64,000 nucleotides of DNA from Winogradskyella algicola (GCF_005869935.1 NZ_SZQF01000001.1:372001-436000), one strand, 5' to 3'; shown: positions 38,668 through 47,002, counted from the first letter of the stretch. Numbers and translations: made by a program. Notes: generated by a model not told the origin, from the sequence alone.

Positions 38668-41358
38668 ATGGAAGACACAAACAATATGATGGTTACGTCG
38701 GTAGGCAATGATTTTGGAGTTGATGCTAAATCACTTGCAAATCTTATTGCTTATGGCACACCATACAAGCCAAAACCCAATGTCGCTATAGATCGTTCTT
38801 TGCTTCATACACTTACTATAGAAAACGGCATTACAGTCTGGACAGAAAATATTATTGAAAAAGAAACAATAGGTAGTGGTTTTATTTCCTTGTCTCAATT
38901 AGGAAATTATGATATATTTTATGTAAGCCTTCATGAAAGTGGTTATATGCGTATATATGTTGACCCACAAGAGTTTACTGTAAATGATGAAGTACAAATA
39001 TGGTATCGTAGATTATCTCTAACGGCAGGAGGCATTTTAATACAACCAGAATATGTGCCACCAGAAAATATTACAGAGTTTTCTGGTTTAGATATAGATG
39101 GAGAGTCTATTTCTGCAGAGCGGCTATATTATGGTGCAACTTGGAATACCATAGTCTATATAAACGATATTACAGATTTTAATGAAGTTATTATTAGTGA
39201 TGGGACGTGTAGTCTTTATTATAATTATGAGGAGTTTAAAGTATTTAATAAAAGAACTATAAATCTAGACTTCACAGACCATGAAGGTTATGGGGCGGGT
39301 TTTATAGAACAATGGGGAAAGGGTACTACGGATTTTGACCGAACTAAGACCGCAAAAGATATTATTAAGCGCCAAATGAAAGTTATCTTAAGCGATAGAA
39401 GTGGCTCTATAAGTCAGTTACCTATGATTAGATTATCACGATTAAATAACAATCAGTATGTTTTAGAATACAAATATGAAGAACAGGCGATGTGTAAAAT
39501 ACCTGACAGTGATTGGGCAATAAAGCTAGAATTTCAATCTTATCAAGGGTTATTATATTTTCTAAATCTTTATTACTTCAACAATAGTCCATTTAATACT
39601 AATGCATGCAGATACGAAGCACTTTTTTTAAATGACTACGATAGTTTGTTGGCTCTAAATTTAAGAGCCACAACAGAAGAGCAACTCACTATATTGTATT
39701 ATCTGCCTTACGACGTACTTATCAACCAAAACCCCATTGACTTATGGCATATTCTTGGTAAGGCCCTAAGGCGTAAAGTAAGTAATAATGGGCTTAACAT
39801 CGAAGATATTCTTTTGTCCATTTTAAGGGCTATTGTATATAACTTAAGAATAAAGACCACGTACGAAGCCTTTTTAAACGCACTTTTAACAAAAAGAATT
39901 AATAACAAGAGCTATCTCTACTTATTGTTCGACAAATTAAACAACGACCGTTTTAGAACCTATATACACTTTTTATGGCAAATATGGTCAGATAGTGCTT
40001 ACAGTAAAATTGATGACGATAATACAGCACTAACACACGGAGGCGATAACGCAGGGCCAATAGTCGTTCCTTATACCTCAAACAAAACCATAGGCATATA
40101 TAACACCAGTGCGAGAGATGCTAAATATAATACAGATAGTGATGAGATAAATATAGAATTAGTAGTAGACTATGAGGATATAGGCACAGGCAATTATGAC
40201 GAATTTCATAGTGTAGAGCAAGCCATTACAGCAAAATACACTTTTCACCCCTTTTCGCCTCTAGCAATAATAAATAACGAAAACCCAAAATTCATTTATG
40301 GCACTAGCCAAGAAGGGCAGTTTACACTATTGCCAGCCATTGTACTATTAGCTAATGAAGAAAGTAAGTTTTGGAGTAATCTTATTACCGCTGGCGAGTA
40401 TGCCATAGACATAGCAACCACCTTGAGTGGAGTAGGAAATATTTTAAAGTTTAGGCACCTCGCTAAACTAAGCTTATTACAAAAAGCTGTAAAAATTGGG
40501 GGCTATATTGAGATGACAAGTGGCACGATTAATGCGTTGTTAAAACTCTCAGGTCTTAATGACACTAAATTTGGGCAAGCCTTATCAGAGTATCTTTTTT
40601 ATTTAGAACTACTCTCACTAGGAGCAGAGTTAAGCAACGCTATTGAAAAAGGGCTTAAAAAAGCAGCAGGTGATGTTTTAAAGCACGAAGATGACTTTAT
40701 AAAACATCTTGATGAGGTGGAGGTGGATGCGCCAAATGGACAAAAGCGTAAGCTAACGGAGGAAGAAAAGATAAAAATTATAGAGGATATAGGAAGTGCT
40801 ACAGATGTAAAACCCAAAAGACAATTACAATACAAAAACTTCATTAAAAAATGGAAAGGAAAAAGTATTGCTAACCTTAGCAGGGAAGAAATTGCAGATA
40901 ATTTAAAAGGGTTTACCGAACAGGCCAATAGAGTAGCAAAAATCATTGAAGATGGTAAAATGGAATTTTATATTTTAGACGAAGAAGCTTTTAAGAATAA
41001 ATATCTACAGCTAGGAGGTAAGGAAGGTGATTACAAAAAGTATAAAATTGAGGCTTTTTCCTCTGGTAGAGAAAACTATTTTAGATCAGATAAGCCTATT
41101 GAAAAATTTATGAGCGAACTGGTACATGAAGGAACACACACACTAGATAATATAAAAATGGACGCCCTTATTGAAAAGGCAAAAACATTGGACGAAATGT
41201 TGAAGATAGAGAAACAATTTGGAAACCAATGGTCTTTTGAAAAAAGAGCGTACTTCCATGAGCGGTCTTTTCAGGAAGCCACAGGACTAGGTACAGAATA
41301 TAAAACAATAGAAAAAATGTTAGAGCACATATTTAAAGTTTATCCAAAGCATTATTAA
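38668..41358 (+). CDS. Polymorphic toxin with C-terminal HExxH metallopeptidase tip
   Basis: 896 residues. The N-terminal two thirds (beta-rich to about 300, helical to about 450, then a beta part and a hydrophobic helical hairpin near 565-640) match nothing I can name. A linker at about 657-703 (GLKKAAGDVLKHEDDFIKHL..APNG) joins it to a C-terminal tip holding HEGTH (His820-His824) and a downstream Glu (FEKRAYFHE) that could be the third zinc ligand, as in metallopeptidase toxin domains. The same linker begins two spare cassettes downstream. A small gene starts 2 bases after the stop, as expected for immunity. Toxin activity is inferred. Confidence 0.72.
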   Translation: MEDTNNMMVTSVGNDFGVDAKSLANLIAYGTPYKPKPNVAIDRSLLHTLTIENGITVWTENIIEKETIGSGFISLSQLGNYDIFYVSLHESGYMRIYVDPQEFTVNDEVQIWYRRLSLTAGGILIQPEYVPPENITEFSGLDIDGESISAERLYYGATWNTIVYINDITDFNEVIISDGTCSLYYNYEEFKVFNKRTINLDFTDHEGYGAGFIEQWGKGTTDFDRTKTAKDIIKRQMKVILSDRSGSISQLPMIRLSRLNNNQYVLEYKYEEQAMCKIPDSDWAIKLEFQSYQGLLYFLNLYYFNNSPFNTNACRYEALFLNDYDSLLALNLRATTEEQLTILYYLPYDVLINQNPIDLWHILGKALRRKVSNNGLNIEDILLSILRAIVYNLRIKTTYEAFLNALLTKRINNKSYLYLLFDKLNNDRFRTYIHFLWQIWSDSAYSKIDDDNTALTHGGDNAGPIVVPYTSNKTIGIYNTSARDAKYNTDSDEINIELVVDYEDIGTGNYDEFHSVEQAITAKYTFHPFSPLAIINNENPKFIYGTSQEGQFTLLPAIVLLANEESKFWSNLITAGEYAIDIATTLSGVGNILKFRHLAKLSLLQKAVKIGGYIEMTSGTINALLKLSGLNDTKFGQALSEYLFYLELLSLGAELSNAIEKGLKKAAGDVLKHEDDFIKHLDEVEVDAPNGQKRKLTEEEKIKIIEDIGSATDVKPKRQLQYKNFIKKWKGKSIANLSREEIADNLKGFTEQANRVAKIIEDGKMEFYILDEEAFKNKYLQLGGKEGDYKKYKIEAFSSGRENYFRSDKPIEKFMSELVHEGTHTLDNIKMDALIEKAKTLDEMLKIEKQFGNQWSFEKRAYFHERSFQEATGLGTEYKTIEKMLEHIFKVYPKHY
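40636..40770 (+). repeat. Linker repeat, copy in the main toxin gene
   Basis: DNA encoding the pre-toxin linker. It is closely repeated at 41922-41997 (cassette 2) and 44098-44232 (cassette 4); for example GATGACTTTATAAAACA is shared with cassette 4. It marks the boundary after which tip sequences diverge completely. Confidence 0.8.
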
Positions 41359-41360
41359 TT

Positions 41361-41756
41361 ATGAAAATAGAGACGAAAGAATTATTCGACGAAATGTTGA
41401 CTTATAAAAGAAGAAATAGCTTACCAAAACTATATATGAAGCATCTTTTAGAAGCTTTAGAAAAGAGTGTAGATGATAATTTTTCCATATCCATAACAAG
41501 ATTGTTGAATTGGATTAAAAAAAGTAATAGAAACTCTGTCAATAAAGACACTTATGAATTTTATCACGAAAGTGATAATGGCAGATACCAACAATTATTC
41601 AAATATTGTACTGCAATACACAATGTTTTTGTGTTAAATGAAAATAGCATAATATGGCAAGAGTCTGTAAGCGAGGAAGAAAAGTTAGAAATACTTGACT
41701 ATATAGATAAAAACTATGATTGGAAAATGAGGGTAAGAGCAAGAAAAAAGAAATAA
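41361..41756 (+). CDS. Presumed immunity protein of the main toxin
   Basis: 131 residues, small, soluble, helical with basic C-terminus (RARKKK). The ATG is 2 bases after the toxin stop. No named family recognised. Immunity role is inferred from position and size, as in other polymorphic toxin loci. Confidence 0.6.
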   Translation: MKIETKELFDEMLTYKRRNSLPKLYMKHLLEALEKSVDDNFSISITRLLNWIKKSNRNSVNKDTYEFYHESDNGRYQQLFKYCTAIHNVFVLNENSIIWQESVSEEEKLEILDYIDKNYDWKMRVRARKKK

Positions 41757-41807
41757 GGATAACTTTTGGGTTTTCTAATCCATAAGAACAATTGTAATTA
41801 ACAAAAG

Positions 41808-41898
41808 CCCCACGCTGGCGCTCGTCTGTGACGAGTGAGTTAAATAACAAGTAAAAACAAAAGCTACGGTATTTAATCGTAGCTTTTGTTATTTTAAG
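41808..41898 (+). repeat. Inter-cassette repeat 1 with terminator hairpin
   Basis: Two hairpins: CTCGT-CTGTG-ACGAG (41821-41835) and CAAAAGCTACG / CGTAGCTTTTG (41858-41888) followed by TTATTTTAA. Related copies at 42990-43078, 45198-45285 and 46391-46478. Confidence 0.75.
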
Positions 41899-41921
41899 GT
41901 TGAGCACAGTTAACAGATGCT

Positions 41922-42621
41922 ATGAGCGCAGGGCTTAAAAAAGCTGCAGGTAATGTTTTAAAAGCATGAAGACGACTTTATAAAACATTTGGATGATTTA
42001 GCGGTTGAGGGCGAGATTGATGAAGTTGGAAAATTCAGAACCGTTTTAACTCTTGAAGATGTTGCAGAAGGAGGTATAAAGAGATTTAAAAATGTAGACG
42101 AAATATTTGATATCTCAGGAGGCAGGTTACTTTTAAAAGATGAACTCAAACGGTTAAAGCATCACTTATGGAATAGATACGGTGTAAGATTAAGATTAGT
42201 AGATGTTGACCAAGCTTTAAAAACTAAAAAAACCATCACTAGAAATGGAAAGAAGATTAGTAAATTAGAAGACTGGAACTCTAGAAATGTAGTTGGTAGT
42301 TTTAGAGAAGGTCCACCACCAGAACTCTTCTTAAGAAGAAGTTATGCATCAGAATTAACAGTATTCCATGAAATGGTACATTTGAGGTATTGGTTTGATA
42401 AAAAACCAAAAGTACATTTTGCTCAAGAGGAAGTCATTGTTTTTGATGAAATTTGGAAGACTAAAGACAGATGGACTAATCAAGAACTGTTAGAATCTTA
42501 TGAATATGTGTTTGATATTTTGCAACAGAGTTCCCTTAAAAAAGACTTTAAATCATTTACCGACAAATATTCTTCAGAAATAAATCAAATAAGAACTAAA
42601 ATACAATTTGGAATACAATGA
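41922..42621 (+). pseudogene. Toxin cassette 2: linker plus HExxH tip, broken by one extra A
   Basis: Begins with an ATG at 41922 and the linker GLKKAAGNVLK, then a fourth A in the run at 41960-41963 (three in the main gene) shifts the frame into a stop. Reading across it gives KHEDDFIKHLDDLAVEGEIDE and an open frame to 42621. The tip has HEMVH (42367-42381) and a downstream EEVIVFDEIW that may supply a Glu ligand. The only in-frame start after the shift is a TTG at 41989. I read it as a silent spare warhead. The last bases overlap the next gene (ATGA). Confidence 0.65.
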
Positions 42622-42977
42622 ATACTGCAGAAGATAAAATTAAAACAACAGCCTTAAAAGTAATGAATGATATTGATTGGGGGTTTGACACATCAAAAGA
42701 TATAGAATGCTATTTCGAATCGTTTGATGAACAAGTTGAGCAATTAAAATCACTTAAAAACCATGAAAAATATGAAGAAATATTAGCTTCAATATTTCCT
42801 ATATGGAAAGTTTTTTTTGAATTTGAATCAGATACCGAAATAGATAATAATGTTATGATTTTAAAAATAAATGATGAAACAAGTGAACCCTTTCAAATAC
42901 GACACAAACAAGCTAGGTTCGATATTTTAAAAAATGACGAGGGAAAGTACTATACAAAGTTAGCTTGGAGTCAGTGA
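42618..42977 (+). CDS. Presumed immunity protein of cassette 2
   Basis: 119 residues, acidic. ATGA overlap with the toxin tip. Its plan (VMND near the start, a CYFES segment, a central hydrophobic strand, ILKINDE, then DEGKYY at the end) is shared with the immunity protein of cassette 4, so the two are likely related. Function inferred. Confidence 0.6.
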   Translation: MNTAEDKIKTTALKVMNDIDWGFDTSKDIECYFESFDEQVEQLKSLKNHEKYEEILASIFPIWKVFFEFESDTEIDNNVMILKINDETSEPFQIRHKQARFDILKNDEGKYYTKLAWSQ

Positions 42978-42989
42978 TTTAAAATGATA

Positions 42990-43078
42990 CCCATCGTTAG
43001 TAGTCGCCTGTGATGAGCGACATAAAAAGACAAGTAAAGATAAGGGCTACGTGAACATGCGTAGCTTTTATTATTTTG
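42990..43078 (+). repeat. Inter-cassette repeat 2
   Basis: GTCGC/GCGAC around CTGTG, then GCTACG/CGTAGC followed by TTTTATTATTTT. A further common palindrome CGAGTTGCAAACTCG follows at 43089-43103. Confidence 0.7.
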
Positions 43079-43163
43079 GTGTTGGGCACGAGTTGCAAAC
43101 TCGCGCCAGCGAGGGTCAGAAGAAGTAGCTAGAATTTTTAAAGATGACCCTACTATTGACGCA

Positions 43164-43547
43164 ATGTTTAGGGGCACAGACATACCGCCAACAATTTGGA
43201 TAAGAAGAGGTAGAAGAACTACAGATTTGGTCTTGTTTCACGAAACAATGCATTTTGAAGACTTCTTGAGAAGAGGAAAAGAAAATTATTTGCGAGGAGG
43301 AACAAGAAGATTAAAAAATGGTAGAATTGTCGAAGTACCAAAAAGGGATGAATTAATAAGGTCTTATCTTCGTGAGAAATATGTTCTTGAAAAAGTACTT
43401 GAAGAACAAGCGAATTGGGTCGAAAAATTTGGTAAAGGAAGATGGGCTGATGAGGAAATAGAAGCAAGTATTAATTATTTTTATAATGATTATTATTTTA
43501 AATGCTTGAAAGCAAACATAGATGTTACAAAATTAATTTTAAAGTAA
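43164..43547 (+). CDS. Toxin cassette 3: HExxH tip without linker
   Basis: 127 residues from the ATG at 43164; the frame is open upstream to about 43065 (SEEVARIFKDDPTIDA before the ATG), so this is the 3-prime end of a longer toxin. HETMH is at residues 26-30 (43239-43253), and an acidic helix near residues 80-100 may give the third ligand. No linker is seen; the upstream side joins repeat 2 directly. It could not make a full toxin by itself. Confidence 0.6.
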   Translation: MFRGTDIPPTIWIRRGRRTTDLVLFHETMHFEDFLRRGKENYLRGGTRRLKNGRIVEVPKRDELIRSYLREKYVLEKVLEEQANWVEKFGKGRWADEEIEASINYFYNDYYFKCLKANIDVTKLILK

Positions 43548-43553
43548 ATAAAT

Positions 43554-43925
43554 ATGAATATAGATGATATTTTAAAGGAGTCTGAGGATCAGTTCAAAAA
43601 GACAGAAGAATATTTAAACAGCCTCTCTGAAGAAGAAAGAAATGAACTCAAAGAAAAAGAATTGGAATTGTCGCATAAAGTCAAGGAATTATTAGATAAA
43701 AAAGGAATAGGTGTTTCAGATATAGTAACTCATTTTCACAAAGATTATACAATAGGAAATAATGAAGTTATCGATGCTTTTAATACCGTTTACACACCTA
43801 CCGAAATTCAAAGAGCAAGATCAGTAGTAACGAATGCTGAAACTATGGAAATGCTTTATGTAAGAGCCGGAATAAAAGGGCTAATACCAGTAGAAGAGTA
43901 TTTCGAGGGTATAGACAATAATTAG
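43554..43925 (+). CDS. Presumed immunity protein of cassette 3
   Basis: 123 residues, strongly acidic coiled first half (EEERNELKEKELEL), then a globular end. It starts 6 bases after the tip. No known family recognised and no similarity to the other immunity proteins seen by eye. Confidence 0.55.
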   Translation: MNIDDILKESEDQFKKTEEYLNSLSEEERNELKEKELELSHKVKELLDKKGIGVSDIVTHFHKDYTIGNNEVIDAFNTVYTPTEIQRARSVVTNAETMEMLYVRAGIKGLIPVEEYFEGIDNN

Positions 43926-43959
43926 ATAATTTTTTTTGCAATTAAGTACCTCAGAACCA

Positions 43960-43984
43960 CATAGCGCGGACTTGTAGTCCGTGA
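43960..43984. repeat. Palindromic border element
   Basis: GCGCGGACTTGTAGTCCGTG, containing the GGACTTGTAGTCC palindrome, a dispersed short motif I associate with Bacteroidota accessory and Rhs regions. It lies between cassettes 3 and 4. Confidence 0.5.
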
Positions 43985-43996
43985 ACTAATGAACAC

Positions 43997-44043
43997 AAAA
44001 CAACCACGAACCTTAAAACAAAAGGCTTGTGGTTGTTTTATTT
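43997..44043 (+). terminator. Terminator between cassettes 3 and 4
   Basis: AAAACAACCAC (43997-44007) pairs with GTGGTTGTTTT (44029-44039), with an inner CCTT/AAGG. The GTG at 44029, a possible start for the next frame, lies in its right arm. Confidence 0.7.
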
Positions 44044-44097
44044 CTGCTAATAGTTTGTGTTAGAGCTTTGGTCTTAAAAATTAAGTATAGTTTTCCC

Positions 44098-44844
44098 GAC
44101 GCTATTCAAAAAGGGCTTAAAAAGGAGGCAGGTGATGTTTTAAAGCACGAAGATGACTTTATAAAACACCTGGATGAAGTTGAAGTGGATGCGCCTAATG
44201 GAAAGAAGAGAAAGCTTACCCTAGAAGAAAAGGATAAACTTCTTGATGATTTATATAAAGCTTCTGAAAAAACTAGAAACTCAGGAAAAATTACTATTAA
44301 AAATGACGGAGTCATTACGGTATCAAAGTTTAATAAAATAGCTCAACGTATTAAAAAGGAGTATGGCGTAGAAATGTTTTTAATAGACAGAAACAATGAA
44401 AAATTTTCTAACTTATTTAAAGCGTGGCAAAATAAACCTTTAGAAGGGTTTTGGGCCGATCAGCCATTACGTACAAAAAATTACGGAATTGATGTTGATG
44501 GACCAGCGCTATACTTATTTAAGGGTACATCCACACAAGGAATTTATGAAGTAACAAGTTACACTGTGCAGCATGAATTATATCACATGGAAATGTGGCT
44601 AAAAGTAAAGGAACGGTTCCCCAATGATTTTATTCGTAAATTTCATCAATTACCAGACGAAGTACACGAAGCCTATGTCTTAAGTGAATTTGTTAAAGCA
44701 AGAAAATACACCAAAACTTGGGATGAAGCGGATATTTTAAATGATTTAGATGCTTTTAATTTAAATTTCAGATTTGGTAAATCAAAAAAAGCACTAAAGG
44801 ATTTTGAGAGCTTTGATTTAGAAACATATTTAAAAGACTTATAA
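44098..44844 (+). CDS. Toxin cassette 4: linker plus HExxH tip, apparently silent
   Basis: About 249 codons from the linker onward, no ATG at its head. It starts DAIQKGLKKEAGDVLKHE, nearly the same as the main toxin (NAIEKGLKKAAGDVLKHE), keeps the frame through APNGKKRKL, then has a tip unrelated in detail but with HELYH (44572-44586) and DEVHEAYVLSE downstream. The frame extends upstream through a terminator without meaning. It is complete enough to replace the main tip by recombination within the linker. Confidence 0.65.
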   Translation, partial: DAIQKGLKKEAGDVLKHEDDFIKHLDEVEVDAPNGKKRKLTLEEKDKLLDDLYKASEKTRNSGKITIKNDGVITVSKFNKIAQRIKKEYGVEMFLIDRNNEKFSNLFKAWQNKPLEGFWADQPLRTKNYGIDVDGPALYLFKGTSTQGIYEVTSYTVQHELYHMEMWLKVKERFPNDFIRKFHQLPDEVHEAYVLSEFVKARKYTKTWDEADILNDLDAFNLNFRFGKSKKALKDFESFDLETYLKDL

Positions 44845-44845
44845 C

Positions 44846-45196
44846 ATGAATTATACAGAAGATTATTGTAAAGAATTATTATTGAAAGTGATAAATGATT
44901 TAGAGAGACAACGAGGTAAGGAATATTATGACGAAAACAGGCCTTTTGAAGCATATTTTGAAAAAAATCAAAAAAACCTCTATTCTAAAGAGATAATAGA
45001 AAATTCTTGGTTAGTATGTGCTCACCTAGAACAAGATGATTACTGGAAAACAGGCAAAATTATTGTGCTGATAGATGATGACTCTGGTAAGGCGCTTACT
45101 TTTGTTAATACAAAGTTTGGCCGACCAATTACATTTCCCCTAGAAATAGATGAGGAAGGTAAATATTATATTCCAAATGAGATTTTACCAGAATAA
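44846..45196 (+). CDS. Presumed immunity protein of cassette 4
   Basis: 116 residues. It starts one base after the tip stop (TAACATG). Acidic, with the plan VINDLE, AYFEK, IIVLIDDDSG and DEEGKYY, shared with the cassette 2 immunity protein. Function inferred. Confidence 0.6.
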   Translation: MNYTEDYCKELLLKVINDLERQRGKEYYDENRPFEAYFEKNQKNLYSKEIIENSWLVCAHLEQDDYWKTGKIIVLIDDDSGKALTFVNTKFGRPITFPLEIDEEGKYYIPNEILPE

Positions 45197-45197
45197 A

Positions 45198-45285
45198 ACC
45201 TTCGTTAGCGCTCGTCTGTGGTTAGCGCTAATAAAGTAAGTAAATAAAAACTCCGATTAGATATCGTGGCTTTTGTTATTTTAGA
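45198..45285 (+). repeat. Inter-cassette repeat 3
   Basis: TTAGCGCT/AGCGCTAA arms around CTGTG, a degenerate second hairpin, then GGCTTTTGTTATTTTA as in repeats 1 and 4. Confidence 0.7.
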
Positions 45286-45301
45286 ACAATGAGCAGAAAA
45301 T

Positions 45302-45616
45302 ACAGGTTTTTTTGCAGAGTTTTTCCTGCGTTATAACTATGCTTCTGAATTAACTGTATTTCATTAAATGGTGCATTTAAAATACTGGTTTAACAAAAAA
45401 CTAAAAACCCATAGGATACAAGAAGAAATTATAGTTTTTGAAGAAATATGGAAAACAAAAAATAGATGGACTAATCAAGAGTTATTAGACTCGTATCATT
45501 ATGTGATTAGAGAATTAAGGAAAGAAAAACTTTCTAAAGATTTAGAAAAGTTTACTAACAGTTACAAAGCCGAAATAAATCAAATAGAAATAAAAATACA
45601 ATTAGGGATATTATGA
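45302..45616 (+). pseudogene. Decayed toxin cassette 5, stop codon in the HExxH motif
   Basis: The frame reads FFLRYNYASELTVFH-stop-MVHLKYW, a clear relative of the cassette 2 tip (SYASELTVFHEMVHLRYW). A single G-to-T change turns the catalytic Glu codon GAA into TAA (45365-45367). The rest stays similar to 45613. The head and linker are gone. Confidence 0.75.
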
Positions 45617-45747
45617 GACACACACCTGAAGAGATAATAAAAATAGCGAAGCACACAATGGATTAGAAAGATTGGAGTGACGAATACATAAAAGAGGAAA
45701 TAGAATTAAAGTTTAAACGTATATTTCAACTGCACGAAAAAAAATAG
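45613..45747 (+). pseudogene. Remnant of an immunity gene for cassette 5
   Basis: ATGA overlap with the decayed tip, as for cassette 2. It has an in-frame TAG after 17 codons and ends after 44 codons; the first residues (PEEIIKIAKHTMD) align by eye with the start of the cassette 2 immunity protein. Confidence 0.55.
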
Positions 45748-45752
45748 GAAGT

Positions 45753-46319
45753 ATGAAATATTTAAAACCAATAATTATATTGTTTTTTTTGTTCAATTTA
45801 ATGTGTTGCAAAAAATGGGATAAGTCGCAAGGAGAAATGGAAGACATAAGAACATATCAGAATTTAGGGGTTGACGGTTTTTATTATCTCAATAAAAACA
45901 CAGAAGATATCTCTATTTTACCTTTAATTAAACCGTATTGTTTAATGAGAATTGTAGATGGGGTTTGGAGTTTAGACACTGAAAGTTTAGAAAACGAACT
46001 TGGGGGAATTATTGATCCTACACAGTATTTCGGAGTTCAGAACATCTATATTTATGGCTACAAGCCCTACAAAAAGGGTAATAGTGGCCCTGAATTTGAT
46101 GTGCCCGAAAAGTGGTTTGTAATCAACACGGAGAAACACACGCTTACTTATTTTGATACTAAGGATACATTTAAGGCAGAACTCATGAAGCTTGAGTTAA
46201 CAGAGGAGTTTCTTGGCCCAGATGAGATATATCAGTCTTTCAAAGAAAACCCCATATTACCATGGTTTCCCGAAGAGATAAAAAAGCAGATGAAGGAGGC
46301 AAAAAAGAAAATCGAATAA
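45753..46319 (+). CDS. Lipoprotein at the end of the cassette array
   Basis: 188 residues. A signal with lipobox-like LMCC (Cys18 or Cys19) is followed by an alpha/beta body with YYLNKN, IYIYGYKPYKKG and an amphipathic C-terminal helix. No family recognised. It may be an envelope-side immunity protein or unrelated cargo. It starts 6 bases after the immunity remnant and ends at a strong terminator. Confidence 0.55.
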   Translation: MKYLKPIIILFFLFNLMCCKKWDKSQGEMEDIRTYQNLGVDGFYYLNKNTEDISILPLIKPYCLMRIVDGVWSLDTESLENELGGIIDPTQYFGVQNIYIYGYKPYKKGNSGPEFDVPEKWFVINTEKHTLTYFDTKDTFKAELMKLELTEEFLGPDEIYQSFKENPILPWFPEEIKKQMKEAKKKIE

Positions 46320-46330
46320 AAACAAATAGG

Positions 46331-46360
46331 AATAGCCACAGTGTTTCTGTGGCTATTTTA
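46331..46360 (+). terminator. Terminator at the end of the cassette array
   Basis: Perfect 11-bp stem AATAGCCACAG / CTGTGGCTATT, loop of 5, followed by TTTA. Confidence 0.85.
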
Positions 46361-46390
46361 TTGCATATATGTATTTAGCCCTAAACATTC

Positions 46391-46478
46391 TCTCGCCAAC
46401 GCTCGTGTGCGATGAATTTTAAAAAGACAAGTAAAAATAAAAGTTAAGTGGGTATCCGTAGCTTTTGTTATTTTAACC
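46391..46478 (+). repeat. Inter-cassette repeat 4
   Basis: CGCTCGTGTGCGATG, then ACAAGTAAAAATAAAAG and GTAGCTTTTGTTATTTTAA; the last 19 bases are identical to repeat 1. It ends just before the endonuclease V gene. Confidence 0.7.
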
Positions 46479-46495
46479 CAATAATTTCTAAAAGA

Positions 46496-46996
46496 ATGCT
46501 ACTTGCTATAGACATACATTATAAATCTACCTATGCCAAAGCTGTTGGTGTATTGTTTCATTGGGAAGATGAGGTTCCACAACGTATTATGACAGATATT
46601 ATCAATACTGTTGCAGATTATGAACCAGGTCAATTTTATAAACGCGAGTTACCTTGTATTCTTCAATTACTAAAACAGGTAGATGTTAACGCGCTCGAGG
46701 CAATTATAGTGGATGGCCATGTGTATATAGATAATGACAAATCATTTGGTTTGGGTGGTCACTTATGGCAAGCCTTGGGAGAGAAGGTCCCAGTTATTGG
46801 CATGGCTAAAAAAGCGTTTCATAATACAGAGCAAGTGGCGACACTTATCTATAGAGGTCAAAGTAAAAATCCGCTCTTTATATCTTGTATCGGCATATCT
46901 AAGGAAAAAGTTTTAAAAAAAGTGAAATTACTACATGGATCTTATCGCATACCAACGATTTTAAAAACACTAGACCAACACACAAAGAACCAATAA
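46496..46996 (+). CDS. nfi: Endonuclease V
   Basis: 166 residues from the ATG at 46496, shorter than the usual 220. The upstream GTG at 46448 lies inside repeat 4 and is rejected. Key sites are kept: Asp6 (LLAIDIHY), the wedge YEPGQFYKRE (42-51), Asp73 in VDGH, the FGLGGHL segment and the AKK loop. It cleaves one base 3-prime of deaminated bases, mainly inosine. It lies between the toxin cassettes and the lysis genes; whether it belongs to the system is uncertain. Confidence 0.88.
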   Translation: MLLAIDIHYKSTYAKAVGVLFHWEDEVPQRIMTDIINTVADYEPGQFYKRELPCILQLLKQVDVNALEAIIVDGHVYIDNDKSFGLGGHLWQALGEKVPVIGMAKKAFHNTEQVATLIYRGQSKNPLFISCIGISKEKVLKKVKLLHGSYRIPTILKTLDQHTKNQ

Positions 46997-47002
46997 AACA
47001 AA

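Noticed and set aside
43960..43984. tRNA-like or attachment site between cassettes 3 and 4
   Set aside because: Only a short palindrome; no acceptor stem, anticodon arm or flanking direct repeat.
44029..44097. GTG start at 44029 giving a hydrophobic N-terminus to cassette 4
   Set aside because: The GTG lies in the right arm of a terminator hairpin and the hydrophobic residues have no counterpart in the main toxin; homology starts at the linker (44098).
38668..46319. Rhs or CdiA toxin
   Set aside because: No YD repeats, RHS core, filamentous haemagglutinin repeats or TpsB partner were found; only the cassette logic is similar.
41808..46478. CRISPR array or integron
   Set aside because: Repeats are 90 bp, degenerate and spaced by genes of about 1 kb; no cas genes or integron integrase.
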